A DNA stretch of 64,000 bases from Chinchilla lanigera (Eukaryota > Chordata > Mammalia > Rodentia > Chinchillidae): the NCBI RefSeq assembly GCF_000276665.1, contig NW_004955423.1:4464413-4528412 (forward strand), written 5' to 3'. Positions 23,031 through 32,460 of this stretch are shown here, in pieces. The notes under the pieces are model-generated. The model worked only from the letters and a program-made list of their open reading frames with translations, was not told the DNA's origin and ran no database searches. A program made the position numbers and the translations under genes. The number at the start of each line of letters is the position of its first letter. Position 1 is the stretch's first letter.

Positions 23031-23549
23031 AGGGCCACCTCAACATGCAAATTAGGAGTGTCACAAGTTGCACATGGCACCGGAATCACTTGGAGATGAG
23101 ACTGCAGTCACACCTCGCCAGCAAGGCAGCATCAGGTTTTCCCAAGTGAAAATCTTCACAGGTATCCTTGGAGCCTACATTGCTGCCGAGAGCTAGTCTC
23201 TTCCTGAATGCATCCTCTCCTGGCATCTCAAGTGCAAGAAAAGATGCACCTTAGGCAGACTCAGGACCTACTGTGACTTAGGCCTTACGTCCTAAGGGAG
23301 CCAATATATTTGTAACACAATAGGTGCTCCTTCTATGTGTCAAGCCACATGCCTGCTTCCAAGTGTCACCACAATCAGAAATCCAACGATAAGGTTTCCT
23401 GCCAGGCGTGTAACCGTCTCCCAGCCCAGCAAAGCTGACCAATGAGCAGTCATTAATACCTTTAGTATCGTTGCCTAGTAACACAATTAACATTCTGCCT
23501 TTTTCAGATCTCCAGGGAAACAGAGCTAGACAGCTGGAATTTTGTAGAG
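23031..23549. other. Unassigned sequence
   Basis: No gene or repeat is recognised. A 143-codon minus-strand frame overlaps the end but continues into L2 sequence. Confidence 0.4.
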
Positions 23550-23790
23550 AAAGTAAAGTGCTGCAGAGGGTGAAGCATTCTATTATCTCTGTCTCTGTGC
23601 CCCTTGTTCTTGCTGCTTTTCCTGCCTGGAAAGCTCCTTCCAGGACATCTGCATGGTCTACTTCTGTGTCTCTTTCAACGGCTTGGCCCAAAGTCATAAC
23701 TCCTAACACTCCTGCTGAGACCTCCTACCACCTTTGCACGCTTTTTCTTTCTTCCAGTGCCCCTACCACATTTGAACATACCGCATTGCA
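23550..23790 (+). mobile_element. L2 3' region fragment
   Basis: 'ttcttgctgcttttcctgcc', 'tggaaagctccttccaggac', 'atctgcatggtc' corresponds to the sense L2 segment 'gttccctctgcctggaatgc' and onward. It probably continues the copy ending near 23030. Confidence 0.6.
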
Positions 23791-23799
23791 TTTTATCTA

Positions 23800-24231
23800 T
23801 GATTTTTCTTTCTCTGGTTTCAGTTACTCACGGTCAACTGGGGCCTAAAAATATCAAATGGAGAAACTCCAGAAAGAAACAGTTCATAAGCTTTAAATTG
23901 CATGCCGTTCTGAGTAGTGCGATGTTAGTCGCGTGGTACCCATCTTGGTTATCAGACTGACTTTCTGTGTCTCAGTGCTTGTATTCACATAACCTTTATT
24001 TCAACAATGGCCTCAAGGCACAAGGGTAGCAATACTGGAAATTCATTTGAAGTGTTTCCCCTAAGTGAAAAAGTGGAAGTATTGACTTAAGAAGAAAAGG
24101 AAAACATTATACAGTGAGGTTGCTAAGAGTTATGGAAGGAACAAATAGAGAAAAACATTGGTTTGGTACTATTCCCAATTTTAGGTACCCCCTGGGCATC
24201 TTGGACCACATTCTCAGGGGATTACTGTATG
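23800..24231 (+). mobile_element. Tigger-like DNA transposon, internally deleted
   Basis: The 5' end reads 'ggtttcagttactcacggtc', 'aactggggcc', 'aaaatatcaaatggagaaac'. Next come 'gcatgccgttctgagtag' and 'tggttatcagactgact', and the 3' end reads 'ggtttggtactattcccaat' and 'taggtaccccctgggcatct' through 'ggggattactgta'. These are the parts of a Tigger1-type (pogo/Tc1-mariner) element in the right order, with most of the transposase gene missing. Confidence 0.85.
24007..24175 (+). pseudogene. Tigger transposase N-terminal remnant
   Basis: From the ATG at 24007, 'atggcctcaaggcacaaggg' corresponds to the start of the Tigger pogo-type transposase (the DNA-binding N terminus). It continues through 'cccctaagtgaaaaagtgga' and 'gaggttgctaagagttatgg'. 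The frame carries a stop early ('ttgacttaagaa', near 24087) and then the element jumps to its 3' end. It is a dead fragment with no expected product. Confidence 0.75.
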
Positions 24232-24239
24232 CAATTTAC

Positions 24240-24470
24240 TACAAAGCATCCTTGTTTCATTTAATGACCAAGTTCTGCTCCCACGAACAGGTTGTTAAGT
24301 GAATTTGTCACTAAATGAGGAATTGTACATAGTATGTACATTATAGTACAGACGTAGAAAAAGCCACCTGTCGCTCAAGCTCCTGCACCCTAAGCCTGTA
24401 CAGTGCACCTCCACCCGAAGTCTGAACAGTCATTAAGCAGGTAGGTCGTTAAACAACAAGTACCTGTAAT
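24240..24470. mobile_element. Possible nonautonomous DNA transposon
   Basis: 'gttgttaagtgaatttgtca' with 'ctaaatgagg' near the start, and 'cattaagcaggtaggtcgtt' with 'aaacaacaag' near the end, recall the repeated 'gtcgttaag' words of Tigger-related elements. Weak evidence. Confidence 0.3.
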
Positions 24471-24479
24471 TGATTTTGC

Positions 24480-24640
24480 TTAATTTATTCACTCCTTTCT
24501 CAAGGAATTTAAACTCAACAAGGCTGAGATTTAAAAAAAAATTTTTTTCCTTCATTCTTAGTAGAATATTCCTTGCACACAGTAGGTTCTTCAACAAATT
24601 CTTGTTTTAGTTATGAATGAATAAATGCTTTTTCTCTCTT
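24480..24640 (+). mobile_element. L2 3' tail fragment
   Basis: 'attccttgcacacagtaggt', 'tcttcaacaaattcttg' and 'gaatgaataaatg' fit the sense L2 terminus. Confidence 0.55.
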
Positions 24641-24716
24641 TTAGATCCTAGCTTCTCACCAGCATCATTTCTTGGTGGGGGGGGGAAGTGAATAAAATGT
24701 CTTTAGTTAAGTAAAA

Positions 24717-24905
24717 GGCAGTGCTGCATAGTGTTAGGGACTGAGAAGGACTTTGGATCCAAATTGCCTGGTGTGAATCAAGCCTTGCTACCATCTTGGG
24801 AGGTGTTTTTTCAACCTCTTTGTGCCTCTGTGGTATGGTTTGTAAATGGGTCAACAGTAGTGCTTAGAGCCTACAGTTGCCGTGAGAGAAAAATGAGTTA
24901 CATGT
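24717..24905 (+). repeat. MIR SINE
   Basis: The MIR order is present: 'tgctgcatagtgttaggga', 'ctttggatccaaattgcctg', 'gtgtgaatcaagccttgcta', 'caacctctttgtgcctctgt' and 'gtaaatgggtcaacagtag'. Confidence 0.8.
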
Positions 24906-25713
24906 ATGTAAAATGTATTAACTATGATTAATATCAATTTTAAAAGGCCTTTATTTCAACACTGAGCCACTGCTAGCTACTTTTCTCTCTCCTGACCTCC
25001 TCTGCCAGCTGATCTTTTCGAAAGTCAAAGCCTCTGTCTGCTTCAACTCTTATCACTTGTCCAATCACTGGAATTAGTGTTCAAAGTGATTTTTTCTCTG
25101 TGAATTCACCGAGATCTGCCTGTGATCACGGACTGCCCTTCCCGTGGCTGCTGACACACTTTTCCCTCCTGGGGTCCACATGTTTTTATGGCTGCCCCTT
25201 CCCAGTCGGCCTCAGAAGCTCCCCTTCCTCCCCCACACTCCTCAACGCTGTTCCTGCCATCGTCTCCCTCACGGTTTCATTCACAGGCACGGAGCTGAGA
25301 CTCTTACAAATAAGCCTCACCTGCCCTACTGAGAGTTTCCCAAAAATGCTGTGTTCCTCCTCATATCTGTGACTTGAAGCTTTCTCTTTCCTCTTCTGGC
25401 ACCTTTACCCACTCCCAGTTCCTGTTTCCTGACTGGTTTCAGCTGGTTCTCCAAGTTTTAATGTAAAACTTGTTCCCAAGATCAGCCAAGTACCCTTCCT
25501 CCGTTCTCCCTTCCTGCTGTGTGGCAGCCTGTATCACAGCGTAACCTAAGTTCCTCTGCTTGCACTTAGTTCCTCCCTTGACACAAACTACTTACAGGTG
25601 TCTATGTCTTCAAAGCATGTGTCTGGCACAGAGCAGTGAGCCAAATGTATCCGGATTCATACACAAGTACAAAGAATGCATATGGGACTCAGTATGTGAA
25701 TACACAGCATATA
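24906..25713. other. Unassigned intronic sequence
   Basis: This CT-rich patch has no assignable gene; 25550-25650 faintly recalls an L2 tail ('tgtgtctggcacagagcagt'). Confidence 0.4.
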
Positions 25714-25921
25714 CAGGTCCACCAAAAATTATATACATACTTCAGCAGTTCGCTGTGCTAATAAATGTCTGGAAGCTAATCGTCACCACTTTGAGCACCT
25801 CTTGTAATTGTAGAGGCCAGAGGTAACTTGTATTATTCTCATGATGTCTCGATAAATTTAGTATTAGGATATTTATATAAGTTTTTTTTTCCTGATGTAT
25901 ACAATTTTTTGGTGGACTCTC
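25714..25921. mobile_element. Mariner-like miniature inverted-repeat element
   Basis: The left end 'caggtccaccaaaaattata' and the inverted right end 'gagagtccaccaaaaaattg' pair as terminal inverted repeats of about 30 bp, with a few mismatches. TA dinucleotides flank both ends (25712-25713 and 25922-25923), as expected for Tc1/mariner insertion. At 208 bp it is too short for a transposase. I do not recognise the named family. It lies about 0.5 kb downstream (in gene direction) of the LRRC8C exon. Confidence 0.7.
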
Positions 25922-25923
25922 TA

Positions 25924-26399
25924 TATAGGATTCAACATGCGAATACGTAACGTCCACATAGGATACATTTTGATGGGGTTACATTTTACTTCAGAACTAA
26001 ACATGGGGCAAAATAACGATATGTCACCAAAGTATGACTTCTTCCAGAAAACCGTACCAGGTTGAAGCGTAAGAGGTGAAAAGCAAAGGTTCCATTTTGG
26101 CATTGCGTCTGTATTTCACTGCAAAGCCAACTTTGAAAGATAAGGGACCCCACTGATGGGAGTCATCACTTGACATTAGTCAACTACAGCTGGGCTCTCT
26201 GAAATCTTATAAGTACCATATTTACCTTATTAGGAGAGTTTAGCAAATGTCTCAGGCTCCCTGCCATGATTACAAATGACATACACAAGAAGAGCAGAGC
26301 AACTAATATTTACACTGTTAAAAATCACTCAGTGGGCTCTTTAAGAAGTTTCACTGGCGTGGCATCTTGCTCTGGCCCTATCTCGCCTTGGCTCTAGGC
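25924..26399. other. LRRC8C: Intron flank just downstream of the coding exon
   Basis: No repeat is recognised between the mariner-like element and the splice donor. Confidence 0.5.
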
Positions 26400-26405
26400 A
26401 CCTAC
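26400..26405 (-). other. LRRC8C: 5' splice donor after LRRC8C first coding exon
   Basis: The minus strand reads GCAG then GTAGGT, close to the consensus donor. The GT is at 26405-26404. It opens the intron that runs off the left edge of the window. Confidence 0.9.
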
Positions 26406-26543
26406 CTGCAAAGTGCATCCGAACACACCGATCATCAGCATGGCCACGGAGAGGTAATCCGTAAACACGTCCCACCATGGCTTCAGCACCCGGAAGGCTG
26501 GCTGCTGCTCAGAGAACTGCCGGAATTCTGTCACCGGAATCAT
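26406..26543 (-). CDS. LRRC8C: LRRC8C first coding exon (residues 1-46), volume-regulated anion channel subunit
   Basis: Read on the minus strand, this stretch gives ATG followed by 45 sense codons, beginning [10 protein letters not shown], containing [10 protein letters not shown] at residues 21-30 and ending FGCTLQ at 41-46. Recalled LRRC8C proteins match throughout; LRRC8A, B and D differ at many of these positions (LRRC8A starts MIPVTELRYF, for example). In the LRRC8 family residues 1-22 form the cytoplasmic N terminus that enters the pore, and about 25-46 form most of the first membrane helix, visible here as a hydrophobic run. LRRC8C assembles with the obligatory subunit LRRC8A into swelling-activated anion and osmolyte channels of the plasma membrane. 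The exon ends exactly after codon 46 (phase 0), the known boundary before the single large exon that carries the other helices and the leucine-rich repeats. That exon must lie left of position 1. Four UTR bases (26544-26547) precede the ATG; the -3 base is A, a favourable context. Spliced structure argues against a retrocopy. Confidence 0.95.
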
Positions 26544-26547
26544 GTTT

Positions 26548-26562
26548 CTGAGAAAAGAGAAA
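26548..26562 (-). other. LRRC8C: 3' splice acceptor before LRRC8C first coding exon
   Basis: On the minus strand a pyrimidine run (tttctcttttct) leads into CAG, followed by AAAC and the ATG. The AG is at 26549-26548. This shows that a noncoding exon lies upstream, toward higher coordinates, as known for this gene in other mammals. Confidence 0.9.
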
Positions 26563-27027
26563 CTGCTGGTGAATTAATCTATTAGTACACTGTTACCAGC
26601 ACGGAAACACAGCTTCAACCCTTCAGAAGCAGAGGTCTGCCTGCGTCCAGGACCCGCCAAGGAGCAGTGCTTCAGTGAGACACTGAATAAAACCACCAGC
26701 AGAGGAAATGAGGAGACCCACACGCAGCAGGCAGGGACTTACACTGAGTTACTGTCCAGCAGCCGGGCTCCTGTTGTACTCCTGGGGGATACAGAGGTAG
26801 TGGCCAAGTCCTAGTTATTTCTTGTGCCCTCGTCCTTCAAAGAGAACATGAGGATGTCAGCAAGAAAACGCAGCCCACCCCGTAAAACATTCTTGCTATT
26901 TCTCTTACCCTCTTGGGTTAACCGTTTAAACTGTTTAAATGTCATTCCAGGATTCACTTGTGCTAATTCTTTAGTGCGCCTTATTCATAAGGCATTTTGC
27001 TTACTCCCCGGGGAAGGGAAGCAAAAG
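26563..27027. other. LRRC8C: Intron flank just upstream of the coding exon
   Basis: No repeat or additional exon is recognised. Confidence 0.5.
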
Positions 27028-27390
27028 CGATACGGTTGGATTAGTGTCCCTGAAAGGCCTATGCGTTAAAGGGTTGGCCACCAGCCTATGGCACACCTGG
27101 GCAGTAGTGGAACCTTTAAGAGGTGGGGCCTGGAAGGAGATCACCAGGGTGTGCCACTGAGGGGGACACTGGGACCCCAGCCCCTTCTTGTTTCTGTTTC
27201 CGGGCACCATGAGGTGGGCACGGATCCGCTGCCATGCATTCCTGCCACCATGTGCCACCTCGCCCCAGGACCAAAGGCAGTGGGCCCGCTGTCCAGGGAC
27301 TGAAACCTCCAAAACTGTGAAGCAGAGTAAACCTTTCCTTTTTAAAGCTGACTCAACCTCAGGCATTGTTACAATGATGACTACTGTGAG
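27028..27390 (+). mobile_element. MaLR (MT/ORR1-like) LTR
   Basis: 'ggttggattagtgtccctga', 'aaggcctatgcg', 'cctttaagaggtggggcctg', 'caccatg', 'gggactgaaacctccaaaac', 'tgtgaagcagagtaaacc' and a 'gttacaatgatgactactg' end follow a sense rodent MaLR LTR. It is antisense to LRRC8C. Confidence 0.8.
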
Positions 27391-28330
27391 ACTCTTATCT
27401 CTATCTAAATGACAGACACTGAGTAAACAATGTGCACCTGAGGCTGCGTAAAACGGGAAGAGAGGCACATCCTTTTCTTGGTCTGCATTTTCCTTTTTCA
27501 TGCGTCATCCTCACTGCCTTTCCTGTGACTCAGGATTTGGGGTTAATCATCCTCCTCTAAGAGAAGAAGCATTTTCTCCTTATGTTACGGCAAGGAATAA
27601 GGGTGGCTAATGAGGGCCAAAATGAAAACCTTTCTCCCTTCTGCCTTCTTTAAGTCTAATAATCCAGCTCTTCACATCTGTCTTCTCACTTAATCCTAAT
27701 TAAAAATGCAAGGGAAAGGCTAGGCTTGCTGCTCCATCTCCTAAGTCTTGCTTGTTGCATAGATTTGTCTTCCCAATACCAAATTAATGACTGTACAGTA
27801 AATACCTCAGATAGGATCTAACTCTCCTTCAAATTCATTGGTGGTTATAACTTTGGAAAATATGTTATTCATTCTGTCTTGCTGCTTAAAGACTTTTTTA
27901 AAAAGTTCATTTTCCTTTTGTTCTTTAAGAATGTTTAAAATTTCATCAGCCAGGAGATACTCACCTATGTCCTATCTACTTGACATCGGTGCAGTGTTTG
28001 ATATTATTTCCTCATTTTAATAAACAGAGCTCCATTCTGTTACCACCACTAGGCCGTAGACTTCTTCAGAGTACAGCATTTATGTCATGCATATGCGTGT
28101 CCTTAAAGCATATGCTACCGGCAAACCACACAAGCTAAATAAATTATCTCACATAGTCCTGGTGTCATTAAAATTTCAGGCCAGCTCACACTTTGATTTT
28201 CCTGACACCTTATGGCTTCATTTCTGTATGAATCTTGACAACCTCATTGTCCCAGATGTGTTCCAGTCAGATGTTTCTGTGATAACCACAGACAGGCACT
28301 AATTCATCATAACTTTCAAATTCTGCTCAG
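27391..28330. other. Unassigned intronic sequence
   Basis: Nothing recognisable. Confidence 0.5.
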
Positions 28331-28440
28331 AAGCTAATGTCTTATTCTATTTTGAATCCTTATCACCCTCTGCAGAGCCCAGAAAAAAATAGAACCTGAA
28401 CAACTGCTTGTTGAATAAATCAACGTAGGTTCATAGGTGA
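28331..28440 (+). mobile_element. L2 3' tail fragment
   Basis: 'tctgcagagcccagaaaaaa', then 'acaactgcttgttgaataaa'. Confidence 0.5.
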
Positions 28441-28664
28441 ATGTAGGTGATCATACATGCAGCAGTGCTCATTCACTCAGATTCTGGGTTACCCTAATTA
28501 GCTGCAATGACAGTGATAATTAGCAAACTACCTGTGTTATAGTCAACTCTTTTTGGTAGATTCGATTTCCGTCTCTTTCATATGTTTCTTTACACCCTGG
28601 AGGGAATTGGCCTTATCCACTTAAGTGGAGGACAGTTTCAAGAAGAAAGTGCACGGATGTAGAG

Positions 28665-29500
28665 CAATGGTTCTCAGACTCTTTGGTCTCAGAACTCCTT
28701 CATACTCTAAATACAATGAGGAGAACACCCAAGTGTTAATGCTGCTGTCCCCATAAATAATTTCATGTTAGAAACTGAAACCAAGACATTTTTAAAATAT
28801 ACATTAATTCATTAAAAGAAGAACTCAGTCCATGCTAATATATACTATTAGTAAAATATATTTTAAAAACAAAAATTAGTGAGAATAATGACACTGTTTT
28901 ACATCTTTATGAATCTCTTTAATAGTGGCTCAACATAAAGACCCCCTGGATTATCAGTTTACCATCTACATTCAATATATCTGATATGTCATTTGGGTGA
29001 AAAATACAAGTTAAACAAAGATGTATGCTTAGAAATGTGTTCTTAATAGCTTTTTCATGTCATTGTGGATATTTATTTTTTGAGACTATACTGAATTCTG
29101 ACTAGCTTACGTGCAATATGAAATCTGGAAACTATATCAATGAATTTTCAAACTCTGGATTAAAACCTATTAGTCTGTTTTGAACTCTCATGGTGTTTAT
29201 TACCCATGCATAATTTTGTAACATCATGCGTTGGTAACCTGGGGGAGGAAATGGGTCACTGAGTTATGGTATGTTTTAAGTACTGACATATTTCATTACG
29301 AAACAGAAAAACTCATGTTTGTTAATATCACCACTGCTATCATCAGAAAAAATTTCAAGCACTGGCAAACTGTCAAGGTGATGGTGGAGATTTAAGTTCT
29401 CCAAAATTCTAATTATTGCTTGAAAAGCAGAACTTTGTCACTGTTAACAACTACTCGTTATTCTCCTCAAAGCTCAGGCTCACTATTTATAGTAAGCCAC
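28665..29500 (+). mobile_element. Fossil DNA transposon (family uncertain)
   Basis: It begins 'caatggttctcagactcttt', 'ggtctcagaactccttcata' and continues with 'acatctttatgaatctcttt', 'atgaattttcaaactctgga' and 'taacatcatgcgttggtaac'. I recognise this order from a long mammalian interspersed DNA transposon opening 'cagtggttctcaaac..'. I am not sure whether the family is hAT-type or another superfamily. No transposase frame survives. Confidence 0.6.
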
Positions 29501-29931
29501 AAACCTAAGTGTGAACTTCAACTGTTTTATTCGCATAAGAGTAATGTAACATAACAAAGTAGATAATTTAACTTTCAACTCAAATATCACAGCAGGCTTT
29601 CCCTTGAGAGACTACTGTGCTTTTGAATGCAGCAGAACTGCTCTGTGTGTTTTTCTCATTTCATCATCGCATCATGTGTTAAAACAACATATAGTCAAGG
29701 GCTGATGGTTACTAAAGCAATAATTTTTACTGTTTCAACAAGGACATTAAATGAAATTTACTTCTAATAAAATGTAAGCATCTACCCAGGAATATAATCC
29801 CTTAAATATAATCTGTTGCTTCTAGCTTGATTCATGCAAAGGCATTTTACCCACCATAGATTTGCACTATTGGTGAAAAAGCAAAAAAAGCATTAAATAT
29901 TTGACCTTGTGAAGCCCTTAAAAAGGTCCAG
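29501..29931. other. Unassigned intronic sequence
   Basis: Nothing recognisable. Confidence 0.5.
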
Positions 29932-30070
29932 GTTCCAGGTGTGGTAGTGCTCACCTGCAGTTCCAGCACTTCAGAGGCCAAGGCAGGTGGATAAGGAGTT
30001 TGAAGTAGGCTGAGCATAGCAAATCCCAGGAACAAAAAACCCTAAACCAAACACAAACAACCCCCTCCCT
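29932..30070 (+). mobile_element. B1-like SINE, diverged
   Basis: 'ccaggtgtggtagtgctcac', 'ctgcagttccagcacttc', 'aggccaaggcaggtggat' and 'aggctgagcatagc' are followed by an A/C-rich tail. Confidence 0.7.
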
Positions 30071-30575
30071 CCACAAACAAAAAGGCCTAGGCTAGCAGGG
30101 CCCCATACTCCACACTCTGAGAAGCACCCAGGCAAGGGTTCACTGTGAGTATTATACACAGACAGACTTCTGTGCTTTAATATATGACAAAGCTCCAAGC
30201 TGGTATCCAGCACAGCATTAGTCCTTAATGTTTTTGATACAAAAAAGGGAATAAGGAAGAGTTAAATAAAAATCTCTCAACTAAGGAGAGGGTAGATGGG
30301 TCTTTGCTTGCTTAACTGAAACTTATACTTTTTTGGGGAGGGGTACACTTCTTTTACACCTTTCAACACCTCTGAAAAGTCAGGGATTGCGTGGCAACTA
30401 CTTCTTATTTCTCTTTCATTATCACTGTCATTTCCAAGTTACTCAGGACAATTTCACGAGTTACCACTGCAAGCTAAGGAAGCTATCTTTGAATAAATGG
30501 TTGGTCTTAAATATTAGGAGGCATGATCATCAGCATAATTTTATTTCTATTCAAATATTTTTAAAATTTATAAAA
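30071..30575. other. Unassigned intronic sequence
   Basis: Nothing recognisable. Confidence 0.5.
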
Positions 30576-30676
30576 TTTTTTTTTTGTTTGTTTGTTTTTT
30601 CCGGTACCAGGAATTGAACTCATGACCTCGCGCTTGCCAGGCAGGCGCTGTGCCTCTGAGCTAAATCCCCAGCCCC
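30576..30676 (-). mobile_element. ID-type SINE, antisense, young family
   Basis: A T/(TTTG)n tail precedes 'ccggtaccaggaattgaact', 'cgcgcttgccaggcaggcgc' and 'gagctaaatccccagcccc'. A short duplication of 'tttataaa' type flanks it. Confidence 0.93.
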
Positions 30677-30904
30677 TTTTATAAATGTAAATGATTACCT
30701 TATACTTCCTTCAGTCCCAGTTTCCATGTTATTACAAAAGATTTTAGTTTACCTAATTGGTAATATTTTTGGAAATACAGTATTTCAAATTAAATCAAGA
30801 GATTCTGATATACTAATTTAAAAAATGTAAATTTGTACATCATATCTTTGCATCCGTAATCTTTTGTAGAAACTCATACATATTTCCTTTTAAAAATACT
30901 TATT

Positions 30905-31150
30905 ACAGCCTGGGTAAGGTGGCACACACCTATAATCTCAGCACTTAGGAGGCTGAGACAGGAAGATCAATGTGAGTTTGAGGCCAACATGGGACACAAA
31001 GGGAGCTCAAGGCCAGCCTGAATTGCATAGCCAAACCCTGTCTCAAAAGGACAAAAATAAAAACAAATTATTACAGGATGTGGGTGTAGCTCAGTGGTGG
31101 AGAACAGACCTTCTATGTGCTAGGCCTTGAGTTTGAACCTAACCTAACAA
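30905..31150 (+). mobile_element. B1+ID composite SINE
   Basis: The B1 half ('gcctgggtaaggtggcacac' .. 'aaccctgtctcaaaagg') carries an internal duplication ('gtttgaggcca' and 'gctcaaggcca'). It is followed by an A-rich linker and an ID-like half ('ggtgtagctcagtggtggag' .. 'gccttgagtttgaacc'). Confidence 0.8.
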
Positions 31151-31779
31151 CATACAAATAAACAAAAATTATAAAAAATATTTCAATGGTTCCATATTCC
31201 AACAATTTTCCTCTCAAAAATATCATTCAATCTTTTGGTAAAGAATATTGGTATTTTTTTTTTTAAGAAAGGGTATTTGTAATGTTAGATGCAAACAGAG
31301 TCTCTTACTTTTTTTTATAATTTACATGGCTCTTCCTAAAAGAATACGTCCCCACCAGGATAAAATTGTCTCTAGAATAATTTTAATATTTAAAAAAATT
31401 TTTAAATATTTTCTTGTCTAAAAATACACAGAATGTATTCTACTCTATTTATTTACCCACCATTTAAATAATATCAAACCTTTTCCACTACTATGATTGC
31501 AATCTGACTGCTAGCACCATTCCATCACGATCATGTTGGTATAGCTAACATCTGTTTTATTCTACATTTTTTTCTGGCAGTAGATAAATAACACCACTTT
31601 CAGACAGAAGAGTCATATACAAAGAATCAAGGGCCAATTGCAACTATGAAAGGAATCAGTAATCAAGTGAGTGGCCTCCTAACAGAAATGAATAAAGAAT
31701 AATTTAAAGATTGTTGAGTATATGAAAGGTAAATTCAACAGAAAGGAAACCCATGTGTACTGCCCATCTACACTACTAA
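31151..31779. other. Unassigned intronic sequence
   Basis: AT-rich with several T runs; nothing recognisable. Confidence 0.5.
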
Positions 31780-32460
31780 ATCCAATGGCCAATTTTCCTC
31801 TTACTTGATCTATCAGCATTTGATATAATGTCGCCATTCCCCACCTGGGTGTTAGGACATCAGCGACTTCAGGTTTTCTCTCTATCTTCCTGGGTGTTCC
31901 TTCCTGCTTGTCTTTGTTGTTTCCCCCTCTTCTCCCCGACCTTTTATTTTATTTTATTTTTTTGTTTTTGTCTCCCCCGCCCCATACCAGGATCAAACTC
32001 ACAACCTTGCACTTGCCAGGCAGGTGCTGTGCCGCTGAGCTAAATCCCCAGCCCCCCAACCTTTTATTTTAAAGTGGCCCAGTACTTAGTTTTTTGTTCT
32101 TTTCACTTCCTAACTCCTTCACTTCCCCAGTGAGTGCAGGTGGCCTCAATGCTTTCAATACCACCCACACTGCACACAAATTCATTGTCTCTTTCCAGAC
32201 TTTGATTCAACTACCTACCTGACCTCTCCGCTCGTATATCCACTAGACATATCAAATGCAACGCAACCAGAGCCTCTCCCATCCCCACAGCAAAGCCCAG
32301 CTCCACTTGCTGCTTTCCTGTCTATCTTTCTAGTTGCCCAGGTCAAAAACACGAGAGCCATTCTCGCCTCCTCTCTTACTGCCTCTGTCCTTCCACAAGA
32401 ACAAACATTTCTCAAAGACAAGGCTTCCCTTCAGTTCTATTTTGTTTGTAGATGTCTCAC
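31780..32460 (+). mobile_element. L2 LINE, reverse transcriptase region, split by a SINE
   Basis: 'cttacttgatctatcagcat' followed by 'ttgatataatg' encodes a decayed LLDLSAFD, matching the L2 reverse transcriptase word LDLSAAFDTVDH. Downstream, 'ccagactttgattcaactac' and 'cgtatatccactagacatat', 'agttgcccaggtcaaaaaca' and 'cgagagccattctcgcctcc' follow the L2 order. The ID at 31952-32056 interrupts it. Frames are broken. Confidence 0.75.
31952..32056 (-). mobile_element. ID-type SINE, antisense, nested in L2
   Basis: 'ccataccaggatcaaactca', 'cacttgccaggcaggtgctg', 'gctgagctaaatccccagcc', preceded by a T-rich tail. A 13-bp target duplication, accttttatttta, lies at 31939-31951 and 32059-32071. 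Confidence 0.94.

Larger units (their letters stand above)
1..26405 (-). other. LRRC8C: LRRC8C intron between first and main coding exons (partial)
   Basis: The donor at 26405 opens this intron, and no 700-codon frame able to be the main LRRC8C exon occurs to its left, so the intron is at least 26.4 kb. The content is repeats, listed separately, and sequence I cannot assign. No further coding exon was recognised. Intronic status of the whole stretch is inferred from the known gene structure. Confidence 0.8.

Noticed and set aside
23278..23848. Overlapping frames of 143 (minus) and 125 (plus) codons
   Set aside because: Both cross L2 3' sequence, and the plus-strand frame enters the Tigger element; neither has a domain.
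26367..26585. 72-codon plus-strand frame over the LRRC8C exon
   Set aside because: It is the antisense shadow of the real minus-strand coding exon.
27001..27501. 166-codon open frame on the minus strand
   Set aside because: It is mostly the antisense of a MaLR LTR (27028-27390).
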